NCBI GenBank assembly: GCA_003526845.1
Contig: DPVM01000005.1
Span: 149,061 to 213,060, forward strand
Source: Oscillospiraceae bacterium
GTDB taxonomy: Bacteria; Bacillota; Clostridia; Oscillospirales; Acutalibacteraceae
Direction of reading: 5' to 3'
Length of the DNA: 64,000 nucleotides
Shown: positions 41,130-49,210 of the stretch, piece after piece
Position numbering within the stretch: the stretch's first letter is position 1
How the letters are laid out: the number at the start of each line of letters is the position of its first letter
Program-made: the position numbers and the translations under genes
Notes under the pieces: generated by a model
What the model was told of the DNA's origin: nothing
Databases searched by the model: none
What the model saw: the letters and a program-made list of their open reading frames with translations, nothing else

Positions 41130-42551
41130 ATGACAAAGACTAAAATTATATGCACCGTAGGCCCTGCCACGGATGACGAAAAAATTCTTGAGCAAATGAT
41201 GCTCTCCGGTATGAATGTTGCAAGATTCAACTTCAGCCATGGTAAGTATGAGGAGCATACAAAAAGATTTGAAGAAGTTGTAAAGCTCCGCGACAAACTT
41301 TCACTGCCGATTGCTACCCTCCTTGATACAAAAGGTCCGGAAATCAGACTCGGTGATTTTGAGGACCCTAAGGGTGTCGTTATTAACCAAGGCGACACTT
41401 TCACCCTCACAACAACACCATGTATGGGCACAAAAGAAAAATCGTTTGTAAACTATTACGGTCTGCCGCGCGATGTTAAACACGGCACAACAATCCTTAT
41501 TAATGACGGCCTTATTTCAATGAAAGTTGATGAGGTCACTGCCACCGATATTGTATGCACTGTTGTTGACGGCGGCCTCGTTACAAATCACAAGGGCGTC
41601 AATGTACCCGGCATAAATCTTAATATGCCGTATCTTTCACAAAAGGATATGAATGACCTTTCTTACGGCAAGGAGATGGATTTTGATTTCATCGCCGCAT
41701 CATTCTGCCGCTCTGCAACGGATATTACGATTATGCGTAACTATCTCGAGGCTATCGGATGGAAAGATGTTAAAATCATCGCAAAAATTGAAAATTCACA
41801 GGGTGTTGAAAATATCGACGAGATTATTCGCGTTGCCGACGGCATTATGGTTGCCCGCGGCGATATGGGCGTTGAAATTCCGTTTGAAAAAATCCCTGCC
41901 ATTCAAAAAATGATTATCGAAAAGGTCTATAAGGCAGGTAAAATCGTTGTAACGGCAACTCAAATGCTTGAATCAATGATTGAAAATCCGCGCCCGACAA
42001 GAGCCGAGATTACAGATATTGCAAACGCTATTTATGACGGCACATCGGCAATTATGCTTTCGGGCGAGTCGGCAGTCGGCAAGCACCCCGTTGAGGCTGT
42101 TCAGGCAATGACAAGGATTGCCCAAACAACTGAGGCGGATATTGATTATAAAAAACGTTTTGACCATTTCTATCAAAAAACCGAAAATCGCGACATTACC
42201 GCCGCCATTTCGCACGCAACGGTTACAACCGCGCACGACCTTAACGCCGCCGCAATTGTTACTGTTACAAAAAGCGGCACAACCGCGCGTATGATTTCAA
42301 AATTCAGACCGTACACCCAAATCGTCGGCGCAACAACAAGCGACAAGGTTTATCGCCAGCTTGTTCTCTCTTGGGGCGTTTTCCCTGTTAAGTGCGACGA
42401 AAAGAAAAATACCGATGCCTTGTTTGACCACGCCGTTGAGGTTTCGAAAAAAGCAAATGTTCTTAAACGCGGCGACATTGCTGTTATCACAGCAGGCATT
42501 CCGCTCGGCATTTCAGGCACAACAAATATGCTCAAGGTTCAGGTAGTATGA
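41130..42551 (+). CDS. pyk: Pyruvate kinase
   Basis: Final ATP-forming step of glycolysis. 473 residues, the E. coli-like length without the extra C-terminal PEP-utiliser domain of Bacillus. Motifs: TKIICTVGPAT at the start, RFNFSHG, LDTKGPEIR, the active-site signature IIAKIENSQGVENIDEI, and MVARGDMGVEIP. A GNAT gene overlaps its stop (ATGA). Confidence 0.96.
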   Translation: MTKTKIICTVGPATDDEKILEQMMLSGMNVARFNFSHGKYEEHTKRFEEVVKLRDKLSLPIATLLDTKGPEIRLGDFEDPKGVVINQGDTFTLTTTPCMGTKEKSFVNYYGLPRDVKHGTTILINDGLISMKVDEVTATDIVCTVVDGGLVTNHKGVNVPGINLNMPYLSQKDMNDLSYGKEMDFDFIAASFCRSATDITIMRNYLEAIGWKDVKIIAKIENSQGVENIDEIIRVADGIMVARGDMGVEIPFEKIPAIQKMIIEKVYKAGKIVVTATQMLESMIENPRPTRAEITDIANAIYDGTSAIMLSGESAVGKHPVEAVQAMTRIAQTTEADIDYKKRFDHFYQKTENRDITAAISHATVTTAHDLNAAAIVTVTKSGTTARMISKFRPYTQIVGATTSDKVYRQLVLSWGVFPVKCDEKKNTDALFDHAVEVSKKANVLKRGDIAVITAGIPLGISGTTNMLKVQVV

Positions 42552-42982
42552 CGGTCAGATTTATTTCGTATGACAGCGTTGATTTTGATTTTGTCAAAAA
42601 AATCAGAAACGATGTTTTTGAAAAAGAGCAGGGCGCAATCGCCGAGCAGGAGTTTGACTTGTTCGACAGCGACCCAAAAACGCTTTTTGCGCTTGTTGAG
42701 GAAAACGGCGTTCCCGTTGCCACGGGCAGAATTGCTTTTATGCCAAAAGGTGTAAAAATCGGCAGAATTGCCGTTGTGCGTTCCGCAAGGGGGACAGGGT
42801 GCGGCGCGTTTCTCGTCAAATCGCTCTGCCAAATGTGCAAAAAGCAAAATATACATACTGTTTATGTTGATTCTCAGCTTCATGCGGTCGGTTTTTATGA
42901 AAAACTCGGCTTTCGTTCCACCGGCGAGCCTACGGTTATTGACCGCGGTATTGAGCATCTTCCTATGATTTGTGAGGGCTGA
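42548..42982 (+). CDS. GNAT-family N-acetyltransferase
   Basis: 144 residues of the ElaA/YjcF-like GNAT type. The first helix-strand segment (DVFEKEQGAIAEQEFDLFD) and the acetyl-CoA loop (IAVVRSARGTGCGAFLVK) are clear, as is the HAVGFYEKLGFRSTGE end. Overlaps the pyk stop and lies 3 bases before mltG. Substrate unknown. Confidence 0.88.
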   Translation: MTVRFISYDSVDFDFVKKIRNDVFEKEQGAIAEQEFDLFDSDPKTLFALVEENGVPVATGRIAFMPKGVKIGRIAVVRSARGTGCGAFLVKSLCQMCKKQNIHTVYVDSQLHAVGFYEKLGFRSTGEPTVIDRGIEHLPMICEG

Positions 42983-42985
42983 TAT

Positions 42986-44188
42986 ATGAAATGCTTTAAT
43001 TGCAACCGCGAAATAGGCGACAGTGAAAGATGCCCCTATTGCGGTGTGACGGTTGAAAAAATCGAGGATAATATTGATTTGAGTCGCTTTGCTCCGCAGG
43101 CAAGAAACGATGTTTATTGCTCTCCCAAGCCGCAGACTTCGCCGAAACGCAAAAAGAAAAAACCGATTTTTGCTGCGATTATCGTTGTAGTCATCATCGT
43201 GGCGGCTGTGTTCGGCACTTATGCTTATTCGCAGATTAAAAACGATATTAACGGCACCGAAAAGGGCGCCGCAACAAAATATACGCTCGTTATTTCAAAA
43301 GAGGATTATGAATACGAGGTCGGTCAAAAGCTTTACAATAACGGCATTGTAATCAACGATACTGTTTGGACCTCGTGGATGGATAAACACTATCCCGATT
43401 TTACTTATATCAACGGTGAGTATAATATGACCTCCGATATGAGCTATGAGGATATTGTTCAAAAACTCAAAAATCCCGATATTTCTCACAAATCGGTAAA
43501 GGTTTGCATTCCCGAGGGCAAAAATTGCATGGAAATTGCAAAAATCCTTGAGGAAAATTCAATTTGCAAGGCAGCGGATTTTCTTAATGTTTGCAAATCA
43601 ACAAACGGCTTTGATTATGATTTTCTTTCAACCGTTCCCGACAACGATTTGATTGCGTATAAACTTGAGGGCTTCTTGTTCCCGGCAACATACGATTTTG
43701 CAATGAACAGCGACGCTCACGACATTGCGGCAAAAATGCTTGAAACGTTTGATTATCATATCACCGACGATATGAAGAATTTTTGCACCTCTCACAATAT
43801 GACGATGTATCAGCTTATCACCCTTGCCTCCGTTGTTCAAAAAGAGGCGCTCGGCAAGGATTCGGCTAAAAATATTGCCTCTGTTTTTATGAACAGGCTT
43901 GATAAAGGCGCAAAACTTCAGTCGGATGTAACATATTACTATGCCGCTGCCCTACGCGATAAATACGGCTTTTCGCAGGATGTTTACGATTCATATTATA
44001 CTTATCGTTGTGCAGGCTTGCCGGTCGGTCCGATTACAAACTCAGGCGACGATATTTTAGCCGCAACGGTAGATTATCCCAAAACAGAGTATTTGTACTT
44101 TTTCTCCGATTTAAAGGGCGATTTCCACTTTGCAAAAACATATGACGAATTTGTTGCGTTACAGCAAAAATATCCGTGGAAGGAATAA
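42986..44188 (+). CDS. mltG: Endolytic transglycosylase MltG with N-terminal zinc ribbon
   Basis: Cuts nascent peptidoglycan strands at the membrane. The C-terminal YceG domain has KLEGFLFPATYDF and ASVVQKEALG (catalytic Glu) and GLPVGPITNSGDD. One membrane helix lies at about residues 57-80. Uncommonly, the N-terminus before the helix, which would face the cytoplasm, is a zinc ribbon (Cys3, Cys6, Cys16, Cys19: CFNCNREIGDSERCPYC). It may sense or dock cytoplasmic division proteins. 400 residues. Confidence 0.93.
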   Translation: MKCFNCNREIGDSERCPYCGVTVEKIEDNIDLSRFAPQARNDVYCSPKPQTSPKRKKKKPIFAAIIVVVIIVAAVFGTYAYSQIKNDINGTEKGAATKYTLVISKEDYEYEVGQKLYNNGIVINDTVWTSWMDKHYPDFTYINGEYNMTSDMSYEDIVQKLKNPDISHKSVKVCIPEGKNCMEIAKILEENSICKAADFLNVCKSTNGFDYDFLSTVPDNDLIAYKLEGFLFPATYDFAMNSDAHDIAAKMLETFDYHITDDMKNFCTSHNMTMYQLITLASVVQKEALGKDSAKNIASVFMNRLDKGAKLQSDVTYYYAAALRDKYGFSQDVYDSYYTYRCAGLPVGPITNSGDDILAATVDYPKTEYLYFFSDLKGDFHFAKTYDEFVALQQKYPWKE

Positions 44189-44206
44189 TATAAAGGAACA
44201 TTATTT

Positions 44207-45109
44207 ATGTCACAGTTTGATAAGGATTATTTAAACCTCTGTCGCCGCATTTTGAGCGAAGGCACGGAGGTTGTCAACCGCACAGGCACAAATACAATCA
44301 AAGTGCCGTCGCATCATTTTCATTTTGATTTACAGCAGGAATTTCCTATTTTGACAACAAAGCAGGTGTTTATCCGCCAAGCCGTTCTCGAAATGCTTTG
44401 GATTTATCAGGCACAGTCAAACGATGTTCGTTGGCTTCAAGAACGAGATGTCAATATTTGGAACGAATGGGAAATTGATGAAAACGGCATTTGGACAGCC
44501 GACCAGCTTGTTCCCGACGGAAGCGGACAGCTTGTCAAAAAAACAATCCACAAGGATTTCGGCAAGGAATATGCTCACACAATAGGCACCGCTTACGGCT
44601 ATATTGTTAAAAAATTCCAAATGACTCAAAATCTTATTGATAAGATAAAAAATCACCCCGAGGACAGGCGAATGGTGATGACCCTTTGGCAAAACGATTA
44701 TCTCGATACTGCCGTTTTGCCGAGTTGTGTTTGGTCAAGCGAATGGGATGTTACCGACGGAAAACTTAATTGCTGGGTGCATCAGCGTTCGTGCGATGTT
44801 CCGCTCGGATTGCCGTTCAATGTCACTCAATATGCCGTTTTGCTCTCAATGCTTGCGCAGACGGCAGGGCTTCAGCCGGGCACGATTGATTGGAGCATAA
44901 AGGACGCTCATATCTATGTCAACCAAATTGACGGCATTAGGGAACAAATCAAGCGTCAGGACGAGCAGGGCGACTTGCCTGCACCAAAGTTATGGCTCAA
45001 CCCCGAGGTTAAGGATTTCTTTGATTTTGACTCGTCAAGAGATTGCAAGGATGTTAAACTTATCGACTACAAGCATCTCGGCAAAATCAAATTCCCGATT
45101 TCTCAATAA
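44207..45109 (+). CDS. thyA: Thymidylate synthase
   Basis: Methylates dUMP with methylene-tetrahydrofolate. The nucleophile is in LPSCVWSSEW, the Firmicutes variant of the PPCH motif; QRSCDVPLGLPFNVTQYA binds phosphate and dUMP. At 300 residues it contains the insert near residues 80-125 found in L. casei-type enzymes. folA follows 23 bases later, which regenerates tetrahydrofolate. Confidence 0.95.
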   Translation: MSQFDKDYLNLCRRILSEGTEVVNRTGTNTIKVPSHHFHFDLQQEFPILTTKQVFIRQAVLEMLWIYQAQSNDVRWLQERDVNIWNEWEIDENGIWTADQLVPDGSGQLVKKTIHKDFGKEYAHTIGTAYGYIVKKFQMTQNLIDKIKNHPEDRRMVMTLWQNDYLDTAVLPSCVWSSEWDVTDGKLNCWVHQRSCDVPLGLPFNVTQYAVLLSMLAQTAGLQPGTIDWSIKDAHIYVNQIDGIREQIKRQDEQGDLPAPKLWLNPEVKDFFDFDSSRDCKDVKLIDYKHLGKIKFPISQ

Positions 45110-45132
45110 TAATTTAAGGATATATTTTACTT

Positions 45133-45609
45133 ATGAATATTTCAATGATAGCCGCTGTCGGCAAAAATCTTGAGCTTGGCAAAGGCAACGATTTGATTTG
45201 GCATTTTAAAGATGATATGCAGTTTTTTAAAGAAACAACCACGGGCAACACCGTAATTATGGGCAGAAAAACATTTGAATCGCTCCCTCATGCATTGCCA
45301 AACAGACGAAATATCGTCATCACAACCGATAAAAGTTATGTTGCGCCGGGTGCGGAGGTTGCTCATTCCGTTGACGAGGCAAACGCGCTTTGCGGCAATG
45401 ACAATGCTTTTATTATCGGCGGCGGAAATGTCTACAAGCAGTATTTGCCGCTTGCAAATAAGTTGTATTTAACCGAAATTGACGCCGAGTGCGACGATGC
45501 CGACACATATTTTCCGCAGTTTGACAAATCGCTTTATACAAGCGAGCAACTTACAGATTTTGATGTCAATGGTGTTTCATTTAAACATATTTTATATACA
45601 AAAAAATAA
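45133..45609 (+). CDS. folA: Dihydrofolate reductase
   Basis: 158 residues. MIAAVGKNLELGKGNDLIWH (substrate loop with Met20-type loop), DMQFFKETT with the catalytic acid, VIMGRKTFESLP for NADPH, and IIGGGNVYKQ. Partner of ThyA in the same transcript. Confidence 0.95.
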   Translation: MNISMIAAVGKNLELGKGNDLIWHFKDDMQFFKETTTGNTVIMGRKTFESLPHALPNRRNIVITTDKSYVAPGAEVAHSVDEANALCGNDNAFIIGGGNVYKQYLPLANKLYLTEIDAECDDADTYFPQFDKSLYTSEQLTDFDVNGVSFKHILYTKK

Positions 45610-45622
45610 TTTTCACTTTTGC

Positions 45623-45651
45623 TTGACATCAGCCAAGCTTTGTGTTAATAT
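45623..45651 (+). promoter_or_regulatory. Promoter of infC-rpmI-rplT
   Basis: TTGACA, 17-base spacer, TAATAT, beginning 14 bases after the folA stop. Confidence 0.72.
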
Positions 45652-45657
45652 ACTCTC

Positions 45658-45774
45658 ACAACAAAGAAGGACGCGCGTTCTCCCCTTAAACCAAAGGCGA
45701 AAAGGGCAATATTTCTTATGATTTATTGAGTACGGGCGCGTTGCGTTCGTACTTTTTATTTTTAATTAATTTTC
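45658..45774 (+). promoter_or_regulatory. L20-type leader with attenuator before infC
   Basis: A terminator hairpin at 45729-45753 (AGTACGGGCG/CGTTCGTACT, loop CGTTG) followed by TTTTTATTTTT lies 30 bases before infC. Upstream, GACGCGC (45670-45676) can pair with GCGCGTT (45736-45742) of the terminator arm, giving an alternative antiterminator fold. This is the layout of the Firmicutes leader by which ribosomal protein L20 represses its operon. The match to the family is by position and logic, not by a model search. Confidence 0.65.
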
Positions 45775-45789
45775 AAAGAGGTGTTTTTT

Positions 45790-46305
45790 ATCAGCAAAGA
45801 TGCTCCGCAACTCAACGGCGAAATCAGAGATAAGGAATTACGCGTAATCGCAGATGACGGCGAACAGCTCGGCATCATGAGTGCAAAGGAAGCGCAAAAG
45901 CTTGCAGATTCCAAGGGCAAGGACCTTGTTAAAATCGCTCCGCAGGCAAAGCCGCCCGTTGCCAAGATTATGGACTATTCAAAATATCGTTATGAGCAGG
46001 CAAAACGCGAAAAGGAAAATCGCAAAAAGCAAAAAACTGTTGAAACTAAGGAAATCAGACTTTCTCTTAATATCGACATCGGCGATTTCAACACTAAGGT
46101 TAACCAAGCTCGTAAGTTTTTGTCAAAGGGTGACAAGGTTAAGGTGTCAATCCGCCTTCGCGGCAGAGAAATGGCTCACCCCGAATTGGGCGAAACCAAT
46201 ATGCAACGCTTTGCAGACGAACTTGCAGAGGAAGCTGTTGTTGACAAAAAGCCGAAACTTGAGGGCAGACAGATTCTTATGTTTATGTCCCCAAAAGCAA
46301 AATAA
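45790..46305 (+). CDS. infC: Translation initiation factor IF-3, AUC start codon
   Basis: 171 residues. N-domain NGEIRDKELRVIADDGEQLGI, linker rich in Lys/Glu, C-domain with KVKVSIRLRGREMAHPELG. No ATG, GTG or TTG fits the ribosome site: the only nearby GTG (45781) is part of the Shine-Dalgarno AAAGAGGTG (45775-45783). The codon 6 bases after it is ATC, which I take as the start (fMet-SKDAPQLNGEI). A rare start on infC lets IF-3 repress its own translation, as AUU does in E. coli. Confidence 0.9.
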   Translation: MSKDAPQLNGEIRDKELRVIADDGEQLGIMSAKEAQKLADSKGKDLVKIAPQAKPPVAKIMDYSKYRYEQAKREKENRKKQKTVETKEIRLSLNIDIGDFNTKVNQARKFLSKGDKVKVSIRLRGREMAHPELGETNMQRFADELAEEAVVDKKPKLEGRQILMFMSPKAK

Positions 46306-46401
46306 TTAAAATGTAAATCATTGCTCTGTTGCTTCGCGACGGAGATTTTGCGGTCCGTGGCTTGTCCCGCGCAAATTATTAAATAATCGGAGGAATTAAT
46401 T

Positions 46402-46599
46402 ATGCCAAAAATTAAGACACACAGCGGCGCTAAAAAGCGTTTCAAAACAACAAAGAGCGGCAAGGTTAAAAGAGCTCACGCTTACACATCACACATTCTT
46501 ACAAAGAAATCAACAAAGCGTAAGAGAAATCTTCGTAAGCAGGTTGTTGCCGATGTTACAAACCAGAAGCAATGCAAGAGACTTGTTCCTTACAAATAA
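46402..46599 (+). CDS. rpmI: 50S ribosomal protein L35
   Basis: 65 residues, starting MPKIKTHSGAKKRFKTT, highly basic. RBS GGAGG. The 96-base gap after infC holds a stem (CTCTGT/ACGGAG near 46326) and a TTTGCG/CGCAAA pairing that may be part of L20 feedback. Confidence 0.96.
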   Translation: MPKIKTHSGAKKRFKTTKSGKVKRAHAYTSHILTKKSTKRKRNLRKQVVADVTNQKQCKRLVPYK

Positions 46600-46669
46600 T
46601 CTAAGTTTTTAAGTGGGGAGCGGCAGTGTTTCGCTCCGTTAAATCATTCAATAGTCGGAGGTAATTAAA

Positions 46670-47023
46670 ATGGCAAGAATTAAAGGCGCTATGGCGACTC
46701 GCAAAAGAAGAAAAAAAGTATTAAAGGCAGCTAAGGGCTACTATGGCTCAAAGCACGCTCTCTTCAAAACAGCTAAACAGGCTGTAATGAAGAGCGGTCA
46801 GTATGCATATATCGGAAGAAAGCAGAAGAAGAGAGATTTCAGAAGAATTTGGATCACTCGTATTTCAGCTGCTTGCAAGCTCAACGGTATGAACTACTCA
46901 ACATTTATGAACGGCCTTAAGAAAGCAGGTGTTGATCTCAACAGAAAGATGCTTTCGGAAATCGCTATTTCAGACCCTGAGGCATTTACAGCTCTCACAG
47001 AAACAGCAAAAGCTGCTTTATAA
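46670..47023 (+). CDS. rplT: 50S ribosomal protein L20
   Basis: 117 residues, MARIKGAMATRKRRKKVLK start, with the RLWITRISAA-type motif (RIWITRISAACKLNG). Early assembly protein of 23S rRNA, and the likely repressor of its own operon through the leader. The gap before it holds a GGAGCG/CGCTCC hairpin near 46617. Confidence 0.97.
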   Translation: MARIKGAMATRKRRKKVLKAAKGYYGSKHALFKTAKQAVMKSGQYAYIGRKQKKRDFRRIWITRISAACKLNGMNYSTFMNGLKKAGVDLNRKMLSEIAISDPEAFTALTETAKAAL

Positions 47024-47038
47024 TCAATATTGATTTAA

Positions 47039-47070
47039 AAAACACTGTATCATCACCGATACAGTGTTTT
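47039..47070 (+). terminator. Terminator of infC-rpmI-rplT
   Basis: AAAACACTGTATC/GATACAGTGTTTT with a 6-base loop. Confidence 0.92.
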
Positions 47071-47107
47071 AATTTGCAAATTTTTCGTTAAAATTTGTAT
47101 TTAACTA

Positions 47108-47136
47108 TTGAAAAATTTTTTAATATAATGTATATT
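47108..47136 (+). promoter_or_regulatory. Promoter candidate for the trmH-dprA-topA run
   Basis: TTGAAA, 17-base spacer, TATATT, in an AT-rich gap; 68 bases before the start. Confidence 0.45.
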
Positions 47137-47203
47137 ATTTAAAAATATAAATATGTGATTTATTTAAACGAAATTCATTTATTGGCACGCAACGGAGATG
47201 TGT

Positions 47204-47989
47204 ATGGAAAAAATCACACTTGATACAATTACAAGTAAAAATAATCAAATTATTAAGGACACAAAAAGGCTTTTAACATCTTCAAAGCTCCGCAGACAAC
47301 AAAATGCTTTTGTTTTGGAGGGTGCAAGGCTCTGCTTTGATGTCCTTAATTCTGTTTATAAGGTCAAAACTCTGCTTTTCACCGAAGCGATTTTTAATAA
47401 ATATCCCGAAAAGGTAAAACAGCTTTCGGCATCATCTATCGCAAGCTATTTAATCGCCGACGATGTTGCCGCCAAACTCGGCGAAACCTCAACCTCGCAG
47501 GGAATATTTGCCGTGTGCGAAATTTCCGATTTGTCAAAGGGCATTTGCGGCGACAAAATCATAGCTCTCGATAATGTGCAGGACCCCTCAAATGTCGGCG
47601 CAATCATCCGCACCGCGGAGGCACTCGGAATTGATTGCATTATTGCATATAAGTGCTGCGATATTTTCAACTCAAAGGCTCTGCGTGCCTCTATGGGCTC
47701 GATTTTGCGAATGAATGTTGTCGATATCGATAATCTGGTCGATACATTGTCAAGCCTTAAGGAAAAATACAGCATTTATTCAACAGTCCCTGACAGCACC
47801 GCCGTCAATATAACAACACTCGATTTTTCAAAGCCGAGCATTTGCGTTATCGGCAACGAGGCAAACGGCGTTGAGGACAATATTAAAAATATTTCACATT
47901 CACTCGTAACAATCCCGATGCGCGGCAGGGCGGAAAGCCTGAATGCAAGCGTTGCCGCCTCGCTCACAATGTGGGAGATGCTTAGATGA
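47204..47989 (+). CDS. TrmH/SpoU-family RNA 2'-O-methyltransferase
   Basis: 261 residues. An N-terminal substrate-binding domain (ITSKNNQIIKDTKRLLTSSKLR) precedes the knotted SPOUT domain with the three SpoU motifs: DNVQDPSNVGAIIRTAEA, CVIGNEANGV, and IPMRGRAESLNASVAAS. It methylates a ribose in rRNA or tRNA; the exact site cannot be told. Start taken at 47204, with GGAG 6 bases before. Overlaps dprA by ATGA. Confidence 0.92.
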   Translation: MEKITLDTITSKNNQIIKDTKRLLTSSKLRRQQNAFVLEGARLCFDVLNSVYKVKTLLFTEAIFNKYPEKVKQLSASSIASYLIADDVAAKLGETSTSQGIFAVCEISDLSKGICGDKIIALDNVQDPSNVGAIIRTAEALGIDCIIAYKCCDIFNSKALRASMGSILRMNVVDIDNLVDTLSSLKEKYSIYSTVPDSTAVNITTLDFSKPSICVIGNEANGVEDNIKNISHSLVTIPMRGRAESLNASVAASLTMWEMLR

Positions 47990-49188
47990 GTACAGATAAA
48001 CGATATTGGATATGGCTTCAACTGTCACTCGGTTGCGGCGCATATTTCAAGGATATTATCAAAGATTTCGGCTCGGTCGAAAATTTGTATAACGCAAATA
48101 TTATGGAGTGGAAAATGAGCACCGCTCTCGTTGCACGGCAGGTTGAAGCTCTGCAGCGCCACACATTAAACGATGCCGAGGAAATTATATATAATTGCGA
48201 CAAAAACGGATGGGAAATCGTCACATTCGATGACGAAAAATACCCAAACCGATTGAGAGATATACCTAACCCGCCGGCGGTTCTTTATGTTGACGGCACA
48301 TTGCCCGATATTGAAAATTATGCCGCAATCGCAGTTGTCGGTACACGCAAGGCGTCAACATATGCCTCAAAGGCGGCTCGCTTTATGTCAAAGGGCGCGG
48401 CACTGTGCGGTGCTCTTATTATAAGCGGCGGCGCTCTCGGCGTTGACAGTTGTGCTCACCGCGGCGCACTCGAGGCAGGCGGCAAAACCGTTGCCGTGCT
48501 CGGAAACGGACTCGGCTCCGATTATTTACAGCAAAACAAGGAGCTTCGCGGATTGATAAAGAAAAACGGCGCACTTGTTACCGAATATCCGCCGTTTACG
48601 CCTGCGTCAAAGCATACTTTCCCGATGCGAAACCGCATAATCAGCGGCTTATCGCTCGGTGTAATGGTTGTTGAGGCAGGAGTCAAAAGCGGCTCGCTCA
48701 TAACCGCAAAATATGCATATGAGCAGGGACGCGACATTTTCGCGATTCCTGCGTCGATTTTTGACTATAATTTCTATGGCACAAACAAGCTGATTGATGA
48801 CGGCGCAATCGTCGCAACAAATCCCGGTGTTCTCGTTTCACAGTATGCCGAGCGGTTTGCAAGCCTTGATTTAAGCAAACTTAAAACTGTTCGCGAGCTT
48901 GTAAACGATATGACGGATAAAAGCGCAAATGCCGAACAAAGTCCTCAGATTGAGTTTGATAAAATCGCGCGCGACAGAGCGGAAAATGTCAGCCGCCAAA
49001 ACAAAGCGCTTCAGCTTTCTGGCGATGAAAAAAGCGTTTATTCGTCATTGAGCGAGAATTTAGAAAATATAGATACAATAATAGAGAAAAGCGGCATTGA
49101 TTCGCAAAAGGTTCTTGTCGCTCTCACAATGCTTGAAATGAAAGGGCTTATAGAAAGCGCTTCGGGCAAGCGATATAAACTAAAATAA
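47986..49188 (+). CDS. dprA: DNA-processing protein DprA
   Basis: 400 residues. Loads RecA on incoming single-stranded DNA in competence. The Rossmann-like core has VVGTRKASTYA, ISGGALGVDSCAHRGAL, VAVLGNGL, TEYPPF and FPMRNRIISGLS. A C-terminal winged-helix (DprA_WH) closes the protein. It sits before topA, a usual Clostridia order. Confidence 0.95.
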   Translation: MSTDKRYWIWLQLSLGCGAYFKDIIKDFGSVENLYNANIMEWKMSTALVARQVEALQRHTLNDAEEIIYNCDKNGWEIVTFDDEKYPNRLRDIPNPPAVLYVDGTLPDIENYAAIAVVGTRKASTYASKAARFMSKGAALCGALIISGGALGVDSCAHRGALEAGGKTVAVLGNGLGSDYLQQNKELRGLIKKNGALVTEYPPFTPASKHTFPMRNRIISGLSLGVMVVEAGVKSGSLITAKYAYEQGRDIFAIPASIFDYNFYGTNKLIDDGAIVATNPGVLVSQYAERFASLDLSKLKTVRELVNDMTDKSANAEQSPQIEFDKIARDRAENVSRQNKALQLSGDEKSVYSSLSENLENIDTIIEKSGIDSQKVLVALTMLEMKGLIESASGKRYKLK

Positions 49189-49210
49189 TGCTTTAAGGAG
49201 TATTGGATAT

